Origin: Microbacteriaceae bacterium
Lineage (GTDB): Bacteria > Actinomycetota > Actinomycetes > Actinomycetales > Microbacteriaceae
Direction: 5' to 3'
Assembly (NCBI GenBank): GCA_004297935.1
Contig: SCRE01000006.1
Coordinates: forward strand, 62,001 to 126,000
DNA length: 64,000 nucleotides
In this document: positions 24,360-33,867 of the stretch, in pieces
Position numbering within the stretch: the stretch's first letter is position 1
Layout: every line of letters starts with the position of its first letter
Made by a program: the position numbers and the translations under genes
The notes under the pieces: model-generated
Seen by the model: only the letters and a program-made list of their open reading frames with translations
What the model was told of the DNA's origin: nothing
The model's database searches: none

Positions 24360-26132
24360 GTGGCATTTGAGTGCGATCCGCGCGTTCATTGCGGTTTCGT
24401 GCATTCTGCTCACGCCGCAGTCACGCCTGTGTCTTCGGTCGCTGACGTGAGCCGCCCCCACGTCTATCGGCGCTGGAAGACGTGGCCGCTGGCCTCGCAG
24501 ATCCTCGCCGTCGTGCTGACCATCCTGGTGCTGACCGTATCGCTCGGCGCGCTGCTCTACTCCACCATCAACGGGCAGGCGCTCGAACAGCAATATCAGT
24601 TACGTGCGCTCGGGATAGCGCAGTCCGTTTCCCGCTCCCCGGACATCGTGGCCGCAGTCGAGGCCGGGGATCCGGACCACATCATCAGGGTGTTGGCCGA
24701 GAAGGTGCGTGAGACCACCGGTGCCGCCTACGTCGTCGTGGCCGACCGCGAGGGCATTCGCTATTCGCACCCGAACCCCGCGTTGATCGGCAAGCGACTG
24801 GAGGAGGGCGCCGTCGCACTCGACGGCAAGACCCACACCGGCGTCGACAACGGCAGCCTCGGCAGGTCGGCGAACGGAATCGCCCCGATCTTCTCGCAGA
24901 CCGGCCAGGTCGTCGGCGAAGTGTCGGTCGGCATCCTCGAGACCAAGGTCAGCGACCAACTCGCCGTCGACACCAGACTCATCGTCGGGTATTCGCTCAT
25001 GGTGCTGATCCTGAGCGCCCTCGGCTCCGTGCTGCTGGCACGCAGGATCAAGCGGGTCACGTTTGGCCTGGAACCCGCATCGATCGCGTCGCTGCTGCAG
25101 GAACGCGAGGCACTCCTGCACGGCATCCGCGAGGGCATGGTGGGGCTGGACACCGACGGCCGCATCACAGTGATCAATCAGGAGGCGAAGCGGCTGCTCG
25201 GCCTCGACGGCGAGGTGGTCGGCAGAGCCCTCGATGAGGTGGTCGCCCCCGGTCGCCTGTTGGACACACTCACCGGCAAGGCCCCTGGCATCGATGAAAC
25301 CACGGTCACAGACGATTTCCTGCTCGTCGTCAACCACATGGACGTGGAGTTGTCCGGTCGGGCGATCGGATCCGTCGTGACGATCCGCGACCGCACCGAG
25401 GTCGAAGGGCTCATCCGCGAGGTGCACGCCATCAACGGACTGACCGAGGCGTTGCGAGCGCAGGAGCATGAATACGCCAACCATCTGTTCGTCATCACCG
25501 GACTGATCGAGATGGGCGACTACGACCAGGTCGCCAGCTATGTCGCCCAGCTCTCAGACACGCCGACTCGGTTGGCGGGTGAGCTCAACGCGCGCATCGA
25601 GCCGCCTCAGCTGGCCGCGTTGCTGATCGCCAAGATCACGATTGCGACCGAGCACGGCGTCTCGCTGGTGGTCACGGACGATTCGCATCTCGCACAACCG
25701 GACGTCAACCCGCAAGTGCTCGTGACGATCGTCGGCAACCTGATCGACAACGCGATCGAGGCGCTCGCCGACCAGCCCAGCCCCCGCGAGATCGCGGTCA
25801 CGCTGTCCGATGACGACGGGGTCCGCATCCTCGTGGTCGACAACGGGCCGGGTGTGCCGGCAGATCGGCTGGCCGAGGTGCTCGTCGACGGCTACTCGAC
25901 GAAGGCCGAGCGCAGAACGGGCATGCGCCGCGGGCTCGGGCTCGCCCTGGTCAGCCGGATCGTGCGACGACTGGGCGGCGACATCCGTGTCGGCCCTGGA
26001 CCGGGCGGGCGATTCGAGGTGCGCCTTCCCGAGCATGATCCGACGGATGCCCCGCAGTTCACCAGATCCGCGGCTCGTGCTCTGCGCACCACCCCGGAAC
26101 GGCCGGAAACTCCCGCAGGACGCACCCGATGA
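24360..26132 (+). CDS. Sensor histidine kinase of the CitA/DcuS family
   Basis: A membrane sensor of up to 590 aa. TM1 is about 45-68, then an extracytoplasmic PASp/Cache domain with YVVVADREGIRYSHPNP (the CitA/DcuS ligand fold), TM2 about 206-226, a PAS domain about 248-345, and the phospho-acceptor H370 in RAQEHEYANHL. The ATPase has NLIDNAIEAL, DNGPGVP and GLGLALV. Relatives sense citrate, malate, fumarate or succinate. The start is unsure: GTG 24360 extends the N-terminus, while GTG 24447 (residue 30) is equally plausible. The ATGA overlap with the regulator gene couples the pair. Confidence 0.92.
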   Translation: MAFECDPRVHCGFVHSAHAAVTPVSSVADVSRPHVYRRWKTWPLASQILAVVLTILVLTVSLGALLYSTINGQALEQQYQLRALGIAQSVSRSPDIVAAVEAGDPDHIIRVLAEKVRETTGAAYVVVADREGIRYSHPNPALIGKRLEEGAVALDGKTHTGVDNGSLGRSANGIAPIFSQTGQVVGEVSVGILETKVSDQLAVDTRLIVGYSLMVLILSALGSVLLARRIKRVTFGLEPASIASLLQEREALLHGIREGMVGLDTDGRITVINQEAKRLLGLDGEVVGRALDEVVAPGRLLDTLTGKAPGIDETTVTDDFLLVVNHMDVELSGRAIGSVVTIRDRTEVEGLIREVHAINGLTEALRAQEHEYANHLFVITGLIEMGDYDQVASYVAQLSDTPTRLAGELNARIEPPQLAALLIAKITIATEHGVSLVVTDDSHLAQPDVNPQVLVTIVGNLIDNAIEALADQPSPREIAVTLSDDDGVRILVVDNGPGVPADRLAEVLVDGYSTKAERRTGMRRGLGLALVSRIVRRLGGDIRVGPGPGGRFEVRLPEHDPTDAPQFTRSAARALRTTPERPETPAGRTR

Positions 26133-26815
26133 TCCGCACTCTCGTCGTCGACGACGACTTTCGGGTCGCCCAGATCCACGCCGATCGCGTCAACCGTGTC
26201 GACGGTTTCAGCTGTGTCGGCGAAGCGCACTCCGCCGCCGAGGCCCGCGGCGCGATCTCGGAGCTCGCCCCCGATCTGCTGCTGTTGGATGTCTACCTTC
26301 CCGACGAGAGCGGACTCTCCCTCCTCCGGTCGCTCCACGCGCTGGACGACGCGCCCGATTGCATCCTGATCACGGCCGCTCGAGATCTCGCGACTGTCCG
26401 CTCCGCGATGCGCAGCGGCGCCATCTACTACCTGGTCAAGCCCTTCGGTTTCGAACAGTTCAGGAACGAGCTGGTCGCCTATCGGCGCTGGCGCGCCGAG
26501 CTGGCTTCGGGCCGCGTGGCCGATCAGGCCTCCGTCGACGAGCTCTACGGACTCCTGCGCACGCAGACCACGGATGCCACGCGCCACCGCCTGCCCCCCA
26601 CGATGGCGAAGGTGCTCGACGCGGTGCGCGCATCCGGCGGTCCGATCGGCGCGGCGGAGATCGCGGACAGTCTGGGTCTGAGCCGACCGACCGCGCAACG
26701 ATATCTCAGCGAACTCGAGCGGCGCGGCGCTCTCGACCTGCACCTCGAATACGGAACGACCGGGCGACCGACGAACGGCTATACGATCCGCCGCTCGCGG
26801 CACTCCGACGGGTAG
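26129..26815 (+). CDS. CitB/DcuR-family response regulator
   Basis: A 228-aa regulator. The receiver domain has VVDDD at the start, phospho-acceptor Asp54 in LLLLDVYLPDESG and the Lys switch in LVKPFGFEQF. The C-terminal winged-helix DNA-binding part has EIADSLGLSRPTAQRYLSEL (about 175-195). It should activate the divergent Liv-type importer operon, and perhaps the CoA-transferase and lyase, in response to an organic acid. It is translated with the kinase through ATGA. Confidence 0.93.
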   Translation: MIRTLVVDDDFRVAQIHADRVNRVDGFSCVGEAHSAAEARGAISELAPDLLLLDVYLPDESGLSLLRSLHALDDAPDCILITAARDLATVRSAMRSGAIYYLVKPFGFEQFRNELVAYRRWRAELASGRVADQASVDELYGLLRTQTTDATRHRLPPTMAKVLDAVRASGGPIGAAEIADSLGLSRPTAQRYLSELERRGALDLHLEYGTTGRPTNGYTIRRSRHSDG

Positions 26816-26898
26816 CGGCCGCCGGCGCGGCGATAAACCCCTTGCGCCCGGTCGGATCCCGTGAGGGAATGGTTCGGATGCGGAACGAGAGAGCAACC

Positions 26899-27684
26899 AT
26901 GACCGAACATGTGAGATCGGCAGACGGCACCCGAATCGCCTACGACCGGGCGGGCACAGGGCCGACCGTGATCCTGGTGGCCGGCGCGATGCAGTTCAGA
27001 GGCTTCGACCCGGAGACCGTGGCAATGGGGCGAGCCCTCGCGGACCGCGGCTTCACGGTCATCAATTACGACCGGCGCGGGCGGGGCGAAAGCGCGGATG
27101 CGGGTTCGTTCTCTCTCGCACGCGAACTCGATGACATCGCGGCGCTGATCGCGGCCGGCGGCGGCACCGCGGCGCTCTTCGGAAGCTCATCCGGGTCTGC
27201 GATCTGCCTGGCCGCCGCGGCAGCCGGCCTGCCGATCACCAGGCTGGCCCTGTGGGAGGCTCCGCTCGGCGAGGAGAACGGCACGGACAGCGAGGAGAAC
27301 CTCGCCGGACTGCGTGAGAGGCTCGCGGCCGGCGACGGCGACGCCACCATCGAGTACTTCATGAAGGACATGCCGCGGGAATGGCTGGAGGGCGCGAAGC
27401 GGTCCCCCGGCTGGCCGATCATGGTCTCGATGGGTCCGAGTCTCCAGGATGACACCGAGGCGCTCGCCTGGACGCAGTCCGCCCCACGCGACGCGCTCTG
27501 GGCACGCATCACCCAGCCGGTGCTTGCAATCGTCGGCGAGCAGACGCTGCCGATCATGGAGTCCGCCGTCGCATCCATCACCGCGGCGCTGCCCAGTGCC
27601 CAGGCCGTGACGATCGCAGGCTCGAACCACAGCTGGGATCCGCAGGCGCTGGTCGAGGCCCTGGCCCGATTCCTGGCCGAATAG
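26899..27684 (+). CDS. Alpha/beta-hydrolase
   Basis: A 261-aa alpha/beta-hydrolase fold protein. It has VILVAGAMQFRGFDP (oxyanion region), NYDRRGRGES, the nucleophile Ser in FGSSSGSA (GxSxG variant), an acid in the C-terminal third (VLAIVGEQT region), and the catalytic His in GSNHSWDP. The start at 26899 was chosen because the protein then begins with TEHVRSADGTRIAYD, usual for the family. It is probably a separate unit from the upstream two-component genes. The substrate is unknown. Confidence 0.87.
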   Translation: MTEHVRSADGTRIAYDRAGTGPTVILVAGAMQFRGFDPETVAMGRALADRGFTVINYDRRGRGESADAGSFSLARELDDIAALIAAGGGTAALFGSSSGSAICLAAAAAGLPITRLALWEAPLGEENGTDSEENLAGLRERLAAGDGDATIEYFMKDMPREWLEGAKRSPGWPIMVSMGPSLQDDTEALAWTQSAPRDALWARITQPVLAIVGEQTLPIMESAVASITAALPSAQAVTIAGSNHSWDPQALVEALARFLAE

Positions 27685-27699
27685 CGCCACACCGAACGC

Positions 27700-28224
27700 T
27701 CAGACGGTGTGAGTCACGTCCCACAGGTGATGCACGGGGTCATGCACGAAATAGCGGGCGAGCGTGGCGATCGTGAACGTCGCGCCGTCGCTGCGGCGTG
27801 CCGTGCGGCCGAGTTCTGCCACGGGAACAGCCTGGAACGCGGCGGCGACCAGACCCGCCGCATCGGTCAGTTCTCGCGCAACGGCGGCCGGGTCCTGCAG
27901 GTCATAACGGTCGGCGACGGCAGCAGCATCCTGGTCCCAGTTGGTGAAGACAGGATCGTCTTCCCTGCGCATCAGCTCGACCCGCGCGAGGAACACCCGG
28001 TGCACGTCACGCACGTGCGCCGCATACTCCAGCGGCGACCAGGTGTGATCGTTCGGGCGCAGGCGCACATCCGCTCGGGCAAGAACGGCCGGCCACTGCG
28101 TCGCGTTGTCCCGCACGATCACGGGGATGCTCGCATACGCGACGCTGCTGGCATCGAACCCGCACTCCGGGCACGGCTTGTCCAGCACCCAGGTCCAACT
28201 CTTCGTTTCCGGCACAATCGGCAT
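27700..28224 (-). CDS. DinB-like/DUF664-type four-helix-bundle protein
   Basis: A 174-aa protein. WSPLEYAAHVRDVHRVF and ARYFVHDPVHHLWDV carry the spaced histidines of the DinB/YfiT metal-binding bundle, which often supports thiol-dependent transferases. The N-terminal CPECGFD (Cys18, Cys21) is an extra that could bind metal. It is convergent with the hydrolase gene 15 bp away. The function is not known; a mycothiol-dependent role would fit an actinobacterium but is inference. Confidence 0.8.
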   Translation of the reverse strand: MPIVPETKSWTWVLDKPCPECGFDASSVAYASIPVIVRDNATQWPAVLARADVRLRPNDHTWSPLEYAAHVRDVHRVFLARVELMRREDDPVFTNWDQDAAAVADRYDLQDPAAVARELTDAAGLVAAAFQAVPVAELGRTARRSDGATFTIATLARYFVHDPVHHLWDVTHTV

Positions 28225-28234
28225 GACTCAATTG

Positions 28235-29566
28235 TCAGTCTTCGGACTGCGGCACAGGAACCGAGGTGTCCCTCGGTGCAGGCGTGACGCCCTTGGGCGG
28301 GCAGATCGGGTTCTCGTCCATGCCCTTCTTCGCCTGCTCGGCCGACCACGGCAACGCGATGACGGGCGCCGTGCTGCCCGACGCGGCCGGCGCCTTCGAG
28401 GCGATCGACGCCAGTTGCATGCCCAGCAGTTGTGCGAATCCGCCGCCGACCGTCGAATTGTTCAGCATGACCACGATCGTCAGGCCCGACTTCGGCTCCG
28501 TCAGCATCGCGCTGATGAACCCGGGAATCTCTCCGTCGTGACCCCGCATCGGCCCGAGTGTGACGACACCCAACCCGTAACCCTGCCAGGTCGGGGCCGA
28601 CCCGGACAGCGGGACCGTCCTCCACTGCGCCGTGCTCGACGACGCCGAGATCAGGGTGCCCGCCGCGAGCGCCTGCACGTACGTCTTCAGGTCGTCCAAG
28701 GTCGAGACCACGCCGCCGGCGGTCCAACCGATCGATGGAGACAGCCGCGTGTCGTTCAAGACGGTGCCGCAGATCGGCTGCCCGCTCGCGTCGAGGGCAC
28801 TCGCGTAGCCGTCGGGATGCGGCGACGGGAGGCTGAGCGCACCCGAGTCCGGCAGGCTCGTGTGCTTCAAGCCCAGCGGACCCCAGACGTACTCGTGGTA
28901 CAGATCACTCCAGCTGCGGCCGGTAGCGGCCTGCAGCGCCATCCCGAGAAGCACGAACCCGGTGTTGGAATATGCGAACTGATCGCCGGCGTTCCCGGTC
29001 GCCGGCTCCGCGAGCCCGTCGCTGACCAGCTCCATCGGGACCCACTGCCGCGTGGGATTGGTGACGAACTGGGTCGCGAGGGACGGCTCGTAGTCTGCGA
29101 TGCCCGACGTGTTCTGGCACAGCTGGCGCAGCGTGACCCCGTTCAACCCGACCATGCGGGGCAGGTACTTGGAGACCGCGTCGTCCAGCCCGACCTGCCC
29201 CCTGTCGACCAGTGCGAGCAGCACGGTGCAGGTCATCGACTTCGTGTTCGACGCGATGCGAAAGGACATGTCCGTCGACATCCGCGCCGCGCCGTTGTCC
29301 TTGGATGCCGAGCCGAGCCCCGCCGTCCAGCTGCCCGACCACGGTGCCCAGACACCGACGATCGTACCGGATGCGCCTGCCCGCGTCATCGCATCCGTCA
29401 CGGCCGCCTGCAACTGCTTGGTCACGTCGGCCGGTAACGAACCGCCCGCTTGTGCGGGAGCCTGCGGCGCGGCCCCCGCCCCGGTGCATGCCGCGAGGCC
29501 GAGCGCGAGCGCTGCGCTGAGCAGAAGCGCAATGGTGCGTTTCAATCCTCCCGCTCTGCTGCCCAT
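28235..29566 (-). CDS. Beta-lactamase-fold serine hydrolase, secreted lipoprotein
   Basis: A 443-aa protein of the class C/D-alanyl-D-alanine carboxypeptidase-like family. The lipoprotein signal ends in LAAC (Cys about 27). The catalytic SxxK is SNTK in RIASNTKSMT, the second motif is YSN in FAYSNTGF, and HDG in RGHDGEIPG replaces the KTG box. It is probably anchored outside the membrane and acts on cell-wall peptides, esters or small beta-lactams. The C-terminal 50 residues are Pro-rich and extended. A single transcription unit seems likely. Confidence 0.9.
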   Translation of the reverse strand: MGSRAGGLKRTIALLLSAALALGLAACTGAGAAPQAPAQAGGSLPADVTKQLQAAVTDAMTRAGASGTIVGVWAPWSGSWTAGLGSASKDNGAARMSTDMSFRIASNTKSMTCTVLLALVDRGQVGLDDAVSKYLPRMVGLNGVTLRQLCQNTSGIADYEPSLATQFVTNPTRQWVPMELVSDGLAEPATGNAGDQFAYSNTGFVLLGMALQAATGRSWSDLYHEYVWGPLGLKHTSLPDSGALSLPSPHPDGYASALDASGQPICGTVLNDTRLSPSIGWTAGGVVSTLDDLKTYVQALAAGTLISASSSTAQWRTVPLSGSAPTWQGYGLGVVTLGPMRGHDGEIPGFISAMLTEPKSGLTIVVMLNNSTVGGGFAQLLGMQLASIASKAPAASGSTAPVIALPWSAEQAKKGMDENPICPPKGVTPAPRDTSVPVPQSED

Positions 29567-29654
29567 GCCATCCCCCCGATGGTCGCCGTGCCGTTCACTG
29601 GCAGTCTAACCAGAGTTTTCTACCCCCGAGAAAGGCGCACGCGCTCCGTACAGG

Positions 29655-30437
29655 TCAGAGCTTGCGCAACGTGAGAATCTGTTCCGCGCGGCCGAACGGG
29701 CCGACCTCGTCGTGGAGAACGCTGGAGGTCAAACCGATGCCGTCCGACCCGAACGTGACGGAGTTCTGCAGCCCGAGCCATCGTCCGGTCGGCTCGCGAT
29801 AGAGATGCAACTGCAGATCGAGGTTCGGGAACAGGTAGCTGTCGGCACCGGGCGGCACCCGCACGGCGATGCCGTTGCTGGTGTCGACCAGGCCGATCAG
29901 GGCGGCGAACTCGGAGTACGGCACGTCCGAGACCAGCGGATGCCGCGTCCTCAGCCACGCGCTGGCGCCGCCGGCCCGGTGATCCACCGTCGGGTATACG
30001 TCGATCGACCGGATGTAGCCTCCCGGCCAGGTCGTCATCGTCGCGGGCTGCGCCGTGTCGTCGCGAGCGGGCATCGGCGCGTCCTCGACGGCGGCGACCT
30101 CGCTCGTGTCGGAGCGCCGCATCCGCCACGCGGTCGCCCGCACCGCAACCCGGCCGCCCGCGATCAGCTCGGCCTGCACGAGTTCGATGGTGCGGCCGGG
30201 CCGCAGGATCGAGGTGACCACCTCGAACTCACCATCCGGGATCAGTCCGAGGATGTCGAAGCTGAGCCGCGCCATCCGCAGGTCTTCTCGGGGCGAGAGG
30301 CCTTCGAGGCAGTGCGTCAGGATGCCGGAGACCGGTGCCATGTGTTGTTCGTGCGGGTTCCACGCGCCCTGCGCATGCACCGTCGATTCGAAACGTCCGC
30401 CTCCGAGCGCAATGTAGTACGGCTGGGAAGGACTCAC
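29655..30437 (-). CDS. Thioesterase-superfamily (double hot-dog) protein
   Basis: A protein of about 260 aa. Segments such as FESTVHAQGAWNPHEQHMAPVSG and RMARLSFDILGLIPDGEFEVVT match acyl-CoA thioesterase-like proteins with two hot-dog repeats (the second half has HRAGGASAWLR). It is expected to hydrolyse acyl-CoA or bind acyl groups. TAGACT lies 6 nt before the GTG at 30437, so leaderless translation from that codon is preferred over the TTG/GTG pair just upstream. The terminal repeat copy D lies behind its promoter. Confidence 0.75.
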   Translation of the reverse strand: MSPSQPYYIALGGGRFESTVHAQGAWNPHEQHMAPVSGILTHCLEGLSPREDLRMARLSFDILGLIPDGEFEVVTSILRPGRTIELVQAELIAGGRVAVRATAWRMRRSDTSEVAAVEDAPMPARDDTAQPATMTTWPGGYIRSIDVYPTVDHRAGGASAWLRTRHPLVSDVPYSEFAALIGLVDTSNGIAVRVPPGADSYLFPNLDLQLHLYREPTGRWLGLQNSVTFGSDGIGLTSSVLHDEVGPFGRAEQILTLRKL

Positions 30438-30474
30438 CACCAAAGTCTACTGAGAGAGCGCGTCAGCGCTCAGC

Positions 30475-30547
30475 AATCCTCGCTCGCAGGCTCGCTGGCG
30501 ACAAGGGTCGCGCAATCGCTTCGCGATTGCCTAAGCTCCACCGCGCA
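30475..30547. repeat. Dispersed palindromic repeat, copy D, running into a gene end
   Basis: It contains CAATCCTCGCTCGCAGGCTC, GCTGGCGACAAGGGTCGCG, the hairpin CAATCGCTTCGCGATTG and AAGCTCCACCGCG. The same modules are in copy E at 35625-35705. The stop codon of the helicase gene (30531-30533) lies inside this copy. Confidence 0.8.
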
Positions 30548-31811
30548 TGAAGCGGCGCACCTCCTGGTCCACCAGGATATCGCTCGGGCGCAGCGGGCGG
30601 CTCAGATACAGCCCGTCCAGGCTGGTCAGCCTGCTGAGGGCCACATAGGTCTGCCCCGGACTGAACGCACGGGCGCCCAGGTCGATGATCGCGCTGTCGT
30701 AAGTCTTGCCCTGCGACTTGTGGATGGTCACCGCCCATGCCAAGCGCAACGGAAACTGCGTGAACTCGGCGACGACGTCCTTGGTCAGCTTCTTGTGCAC
30801 CGGGTCGTAGCTGTACTTGAACTTCTCCCAGACGGCCGGTTCGACCTCGTGCGCCTGGCCGCCGATGTCGACGAACACCGTGGAGTCGATGCGCGTGACC
30901 GTGCCGATCGAACCGTTGACCCAGCGCGGTCCCTCGCCGCCGGCGGTCGTGTCGTTGCGCAGGAACATCACCTGTGCGCCCACCTTGAGCTCGAGCGTTT
31001 CGTCGGCCGGGTAGGTGCGGCTGCCGAAGTCGCCTGCGATCTCGGCCTTCGCCGACAGCGCCCGGCCGGGCAGCCGCTTCAAGGCGGCTGCGTTGATCCT
31101 GTTGACCGTGTCGTTGCGGGTGGCGAGTGTGATCGTTCCGTCGTCCGGCGCGGGGCGTGCGCCGACCGTGTTCAGCCGGTCGGCGATCTCTTGGGTGACC
31201 CGGCCGTGGCGCACGGCATTGAGCATCGCCTTGAAGTCCGGGTCGTGCTGCCGATGGATCTCGGTGAGCTCGAAGATCTTCAAGTCGGCGTCCCGCCAGA
31301 CCTTCGCGTCGAAGAACCACATCGACCGGTAGGTGTCTGCGAAGTATGCGCGCTCGTCGGCGTCACCGGGCACGGGTGCGAGTTGGTACGGGTCGCCGAA
31401 CAGCACGATCTGCACCCCGCCGAACGATTCGGCTGAGCGCTGCCGCGCTTGCCGGAGCGCGCGATCGATGGCATCCATCAGGTCGGCGTTGACCATCGAG
31501 ACCTCGTCGATCACGAGCGTGTCGATGGTGTTCAGCAGCCTGCGCAACTCGGCGTTCTGTTCGATCTCATGATCGGCGATCACCCCGATCGGCAACCGGA
31601 ACAGGGAATGGATGGTCTGCCCGCCAACGTTCAGCGCGGCGACCCCGGTGGGTGCGGCGATGACGAGCTGCTTCTCGGTGTTCCACGCCAGGTGATTCAG
31701 CAGGGTCGACTTGCCGGTGCCGGCCCGCCCTGTGACGAAGACGTGCTGCCGGGTCGTCTCGATCGCCTGGTAGACCGCGGCCTGCTCGGCGGAGAGGGTC
31801 AGCCGGGTCAT
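30531..31811 (-). CDS. Pif1/RecD-like superfamily 1 DNA helicase
   Basis: A 426-aa ATP-dependent helicase. It has Walker A GRAGTGKST, Walker B VIDEVSMV, motif III FGDPYQLAPV and motif V/VI in TIHKSQGKTYD and YVALSRLTSLDGLYLS. It probably unwinds DNA 5' to 3' in repair or replication restart. The start at 31811 forms an ATGA overlap with the CopD-CtaG stop; the in-frame extension to 31940 is a shadow. The last residues (MRGGA) are encoded inside dispersed repeat copy D. Confidence 0.9.
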   Translation of the reverse strand: MTRLTLSAEQAAVYQAIETTRQHVFVTGRAGTGKSTLLNHLAWNTEKQLVIAAPTGVAALNVGGQTIHSLFRLPIGVIADHEIEQNAELRRLLNTIDTLVIDEVSMVNADLMDAIDRALRQARQRSAESFGGVQIVLFGDPYQLAPVPGDADERAYFADTYRSMWFFDAKVWRDADLKIFELTEIHRQHDPDFKAMLNAVRHGRVTQEIADRLNTVGARPAPDDGTITLATRNDTVNRINAAALKRLPGRALSAKAEIAGDFGSRTYPADETLELKVGAQVMFLRNDTTAGGEGPRWVNGSIGTVTRIDSTVFVDIGGQAHEVEPAVWEKFKYSYDPVHKKLTKDVVAEFTQFPLRLAWAVTIHKSQGKTYDSAIIDLGARAFSPGQTYVALSRLTSLDGLYLSRPLRPSDILVDQEVRRFMRGGA

Positions 31812-33781
31812 CGGTGTGCACCCTGATCCTGTTCGGCCATCGCTGCCAGCCGCGCGTTGTATGCCTTCAGCTCGGCATCGCCGGTGCGGTCGGCATTGCG
31901 ATCGCTGCGTCTGGACTCTTTGGCATCGCTTCTGCTCCACTGCACCGCGACGATCAGCGCCATCAGCATCGTCGGAATCTCACCGATGCTCCACGCGATA
32001 CCGCCACCGGTCTGCTGGTCGACGATGGGCAGCGCCCCCCAGAGACGCCCCATCGCCCCGTACCAGTCCGCCAGCAGCAGGCTGTGCGTCGTCATCAACG
32101 ACACGCCGAACCAGGCGTGGAAGCCCATGGTGCCCAGCAGCAGGACAAGCCGGAACGGATACGGCAGGCGATACGGCACCGGGTCGATGCCCATGATCGA
32201 CTGCACGAACAGGTAGCCGACGATGACGAAGTGGATGATCATCCACTCGTGGCCGATGTGATCGACGGTCGCCCAGCGGAACAGCGGCGTGTAGTAGAAC
32301 ATCCAGAGCGAGCTCACGAACAGGAGCGCTGCGACGATCGGATTCGCCAGGATCTTCGCGACCCAGGAGTGCACGGCCAGCAGAATCCACTCGCGCGGGC
32401 CGCGCGAGCCATCCGTTCGCTTGTGGACGGCGCGCATCGCCAGCGTCACGGGAGCCCCGGGCACGAGCAGCATCGGCACCATCATCGTCAGCGTCATATG
32501 CGCGAGCATGTGCGCGGAGAACAGATACTTCTCGTAGACGTTCACACCGCCGCTGGTGATGTAGCACAACAGCAGGATGCCCGCGATCCAGGAGACCGTG
32601 CGCAGAGCCGGCCAGCGATCGCCGCGACGATGCAGTCGCACGACGCCGGCCAGGTAGAAGAAGATCGCGAACGCGCAGCCGATCAACCAGAGCGGGTCGA
32701 TGTTCCACGCGAACAAGAACTGCTGCAGGGTCGCGGGCGGCGGAAGCGGCTCGCCGGTGAGGATCTCGGCGGGGGTCGCGGCGCTACTGAGTGTCTGCGT
32801 GATCGGAGTCGCCGTGCGGGCGAGCGCGGCGGCGACACCGGAGGCGATGCCCATGAAGGCGAGCTCTGCGGCGATCAGCCACCAGAACACGCCGCGTCCG
32901 CCGCCGCGCTGCAGGCGATCGATCAGGTAGCGACGGTGCAGCAGGCCGAACAACCCGAGCGAGCAGAGCGCCGCCACCTTGACGAGCACCAGGATGCCGT
33001 ACGGCGTGAGCAGGTTGGCCAGGGTCCCGATCCGAAGATCCGCGCTGACGTAGCCGGAGAACGCGACGACGAAGAAGCAGACGATCGCAAGCGTCGAATA
33101 GCGGGAAATGACCTCGACGATCCGCTGACGTTCGAGGCAGCGCCGCAGGAACACGATCGTGAGCAGCCCGCCGACCCAGATCGCGGCGAACACGAGGTGC
33201 AGGCCGAGTGCGGTGATCGCCTGGTCATGGCCGGCCGTTCCTGCCGCGTGGCCCTGCTGTGCCATCGGCAGCAGCGAGAGCAACGCGAGACCGGTCACGA
33301 AAACGAGCGCCGTGAGGTTGCGCACGGCGAAGCACAGCACGGTGACGGCCGCACAGATCAGGGTGGTTTCAAGCCAGGATTGGCCGAGCGCGATCGTCGT
33401 CGCGAACTGGCCGAGGCCCTGCCCGAAGGTCGAGTCGAAGGTGAGCGGGATGCCGCTGACGCTCAGATAGGTGAGAAAGCCGGTCAGTGCGCTGGTGACC
33501 GTCATCAGGGCGGCGGAACCGGCTGCGACGTCCAGCGCCGTGTTGAACTCCGGCTTCTTGGTGCTCAACGCGAAGCAGGTGAGGATCAGTGAGCCGATCA
33601 TGCCCGCCGCGCTCAGGTTGACGAGCAGCTTGGTGATCGGCAGCCCCCAGCGCACGATCGGCCCCGGGTCGGCCAGCAGCGGGGGGTTCGCGCCACCGCC
33701 GTAGGCGAGTGCGACGAGAACCGCGATCAGTGCGACGACGACCAGGCCGACGGGCCCTGCGACGCGCTGCACTCTCTTCAC
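31808..33781 (-). CDS. CopD-CtaG fusion: copper-resistance/cytochrome-oxidase assembly membrane protein
   Basis: A 657-aa membrane protein with about 15 helices. The first half is CopD-like (LGLHLVFAAIWVGGLLTI), and the second half is the caa3_CtaG domain (MLAHMTLTMMVPMLLVPGAP, HEWMIIHFVIVGYLF, HAWFGVSLM with conserved His). Such fusions are common in actinobacteria and are linked to copper delivery for cytochrome oxidase. The start is GTG at 33781. The C-terminus is charged and cytoplasmic. It is coupled to the helicase gene, with no obvious functional link. Confidence 0.9.
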   Translation of the reverse strand: MKRVQRVAGPVGLVVVALIAVLVALAYGGGANPPLLADPGPIVRWGLPITKLLVNLSAAGMIGSLILTCFALSTKKPEFNTALDVAAGSAALMTVTSALTGFLTYLSVSGIPLTFDSTFGQGLGQFATTIALGQSWLETTLICAAVTVLCFAVRNLTALVFVTGLALLSLLPMAQQGHAAGTAGHDQAITALGLHLVFAAIWVGGLLTIVFLRRCLERQRIVEVISRYSTLAIVCFFVVAFSGYVSADLRIGTLANLLTPYGILVLVKVAALCSLGLFGLLHRRYLIDRLQRGGGRGVFWWLIAAELAFMGIASGVAAALARTATPITQTLSSAATPAEILTGEPLPPPATLQQFLFAWNIDPLWLIGCAFAIFFYLAGVVRLHRRGDRWPALRTVSWIAGILLLCYITSGGVNVYEKYLFSAHMLAHMTLTMMVPMLLVPGAPVTLAMRAVHKRTDGSRGPREWILLAVHSWVAKILANPIVAALLFVSSLWMFYYTPLFRWATVDHIGHEWMIIHFVIVGYLFVQSIMGIDPVPYRLPYPFRLVLLLGTMGFHAWFGVSLMTTHSLLLADWYGAMGRLWGALPIVDQQTGGGIAWSIGEIPTMLMALIVAVQWSRSDAKESRRSDRNADRTGDAELKAYNARLAAMAEQDQGAHR

Positions 33782-33816
33782 CCGACAAGCTTAGGCTTCA
33801 CCCGACAAGCTTAGGC
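33777..33816. repeat. Perfect 20-bp direct repeat at the CopD-CtaG start
   Basis: TTCACCCGACAAGCTTAGGC occurs twice back to back. The first copy contains the GTG start codon (complement of CAC) of the fusion gene, so the duplication sits exactly at the translation start and promoter region. Confidence 0.95.
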
Positions 33817-33867
33817 GCGCGGGCTCAGGGCGGGGTGCGCGTGGATCGCGAGGGGATTCGTTAACGC

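Noticed and set aside
24360-24446. A firm start for the DcuS-like kinase
   Set aside because: Neither GTG 24360 nor GTG 24447 has a convincing ribosome site. The longer form is listed but not claimed as certain.
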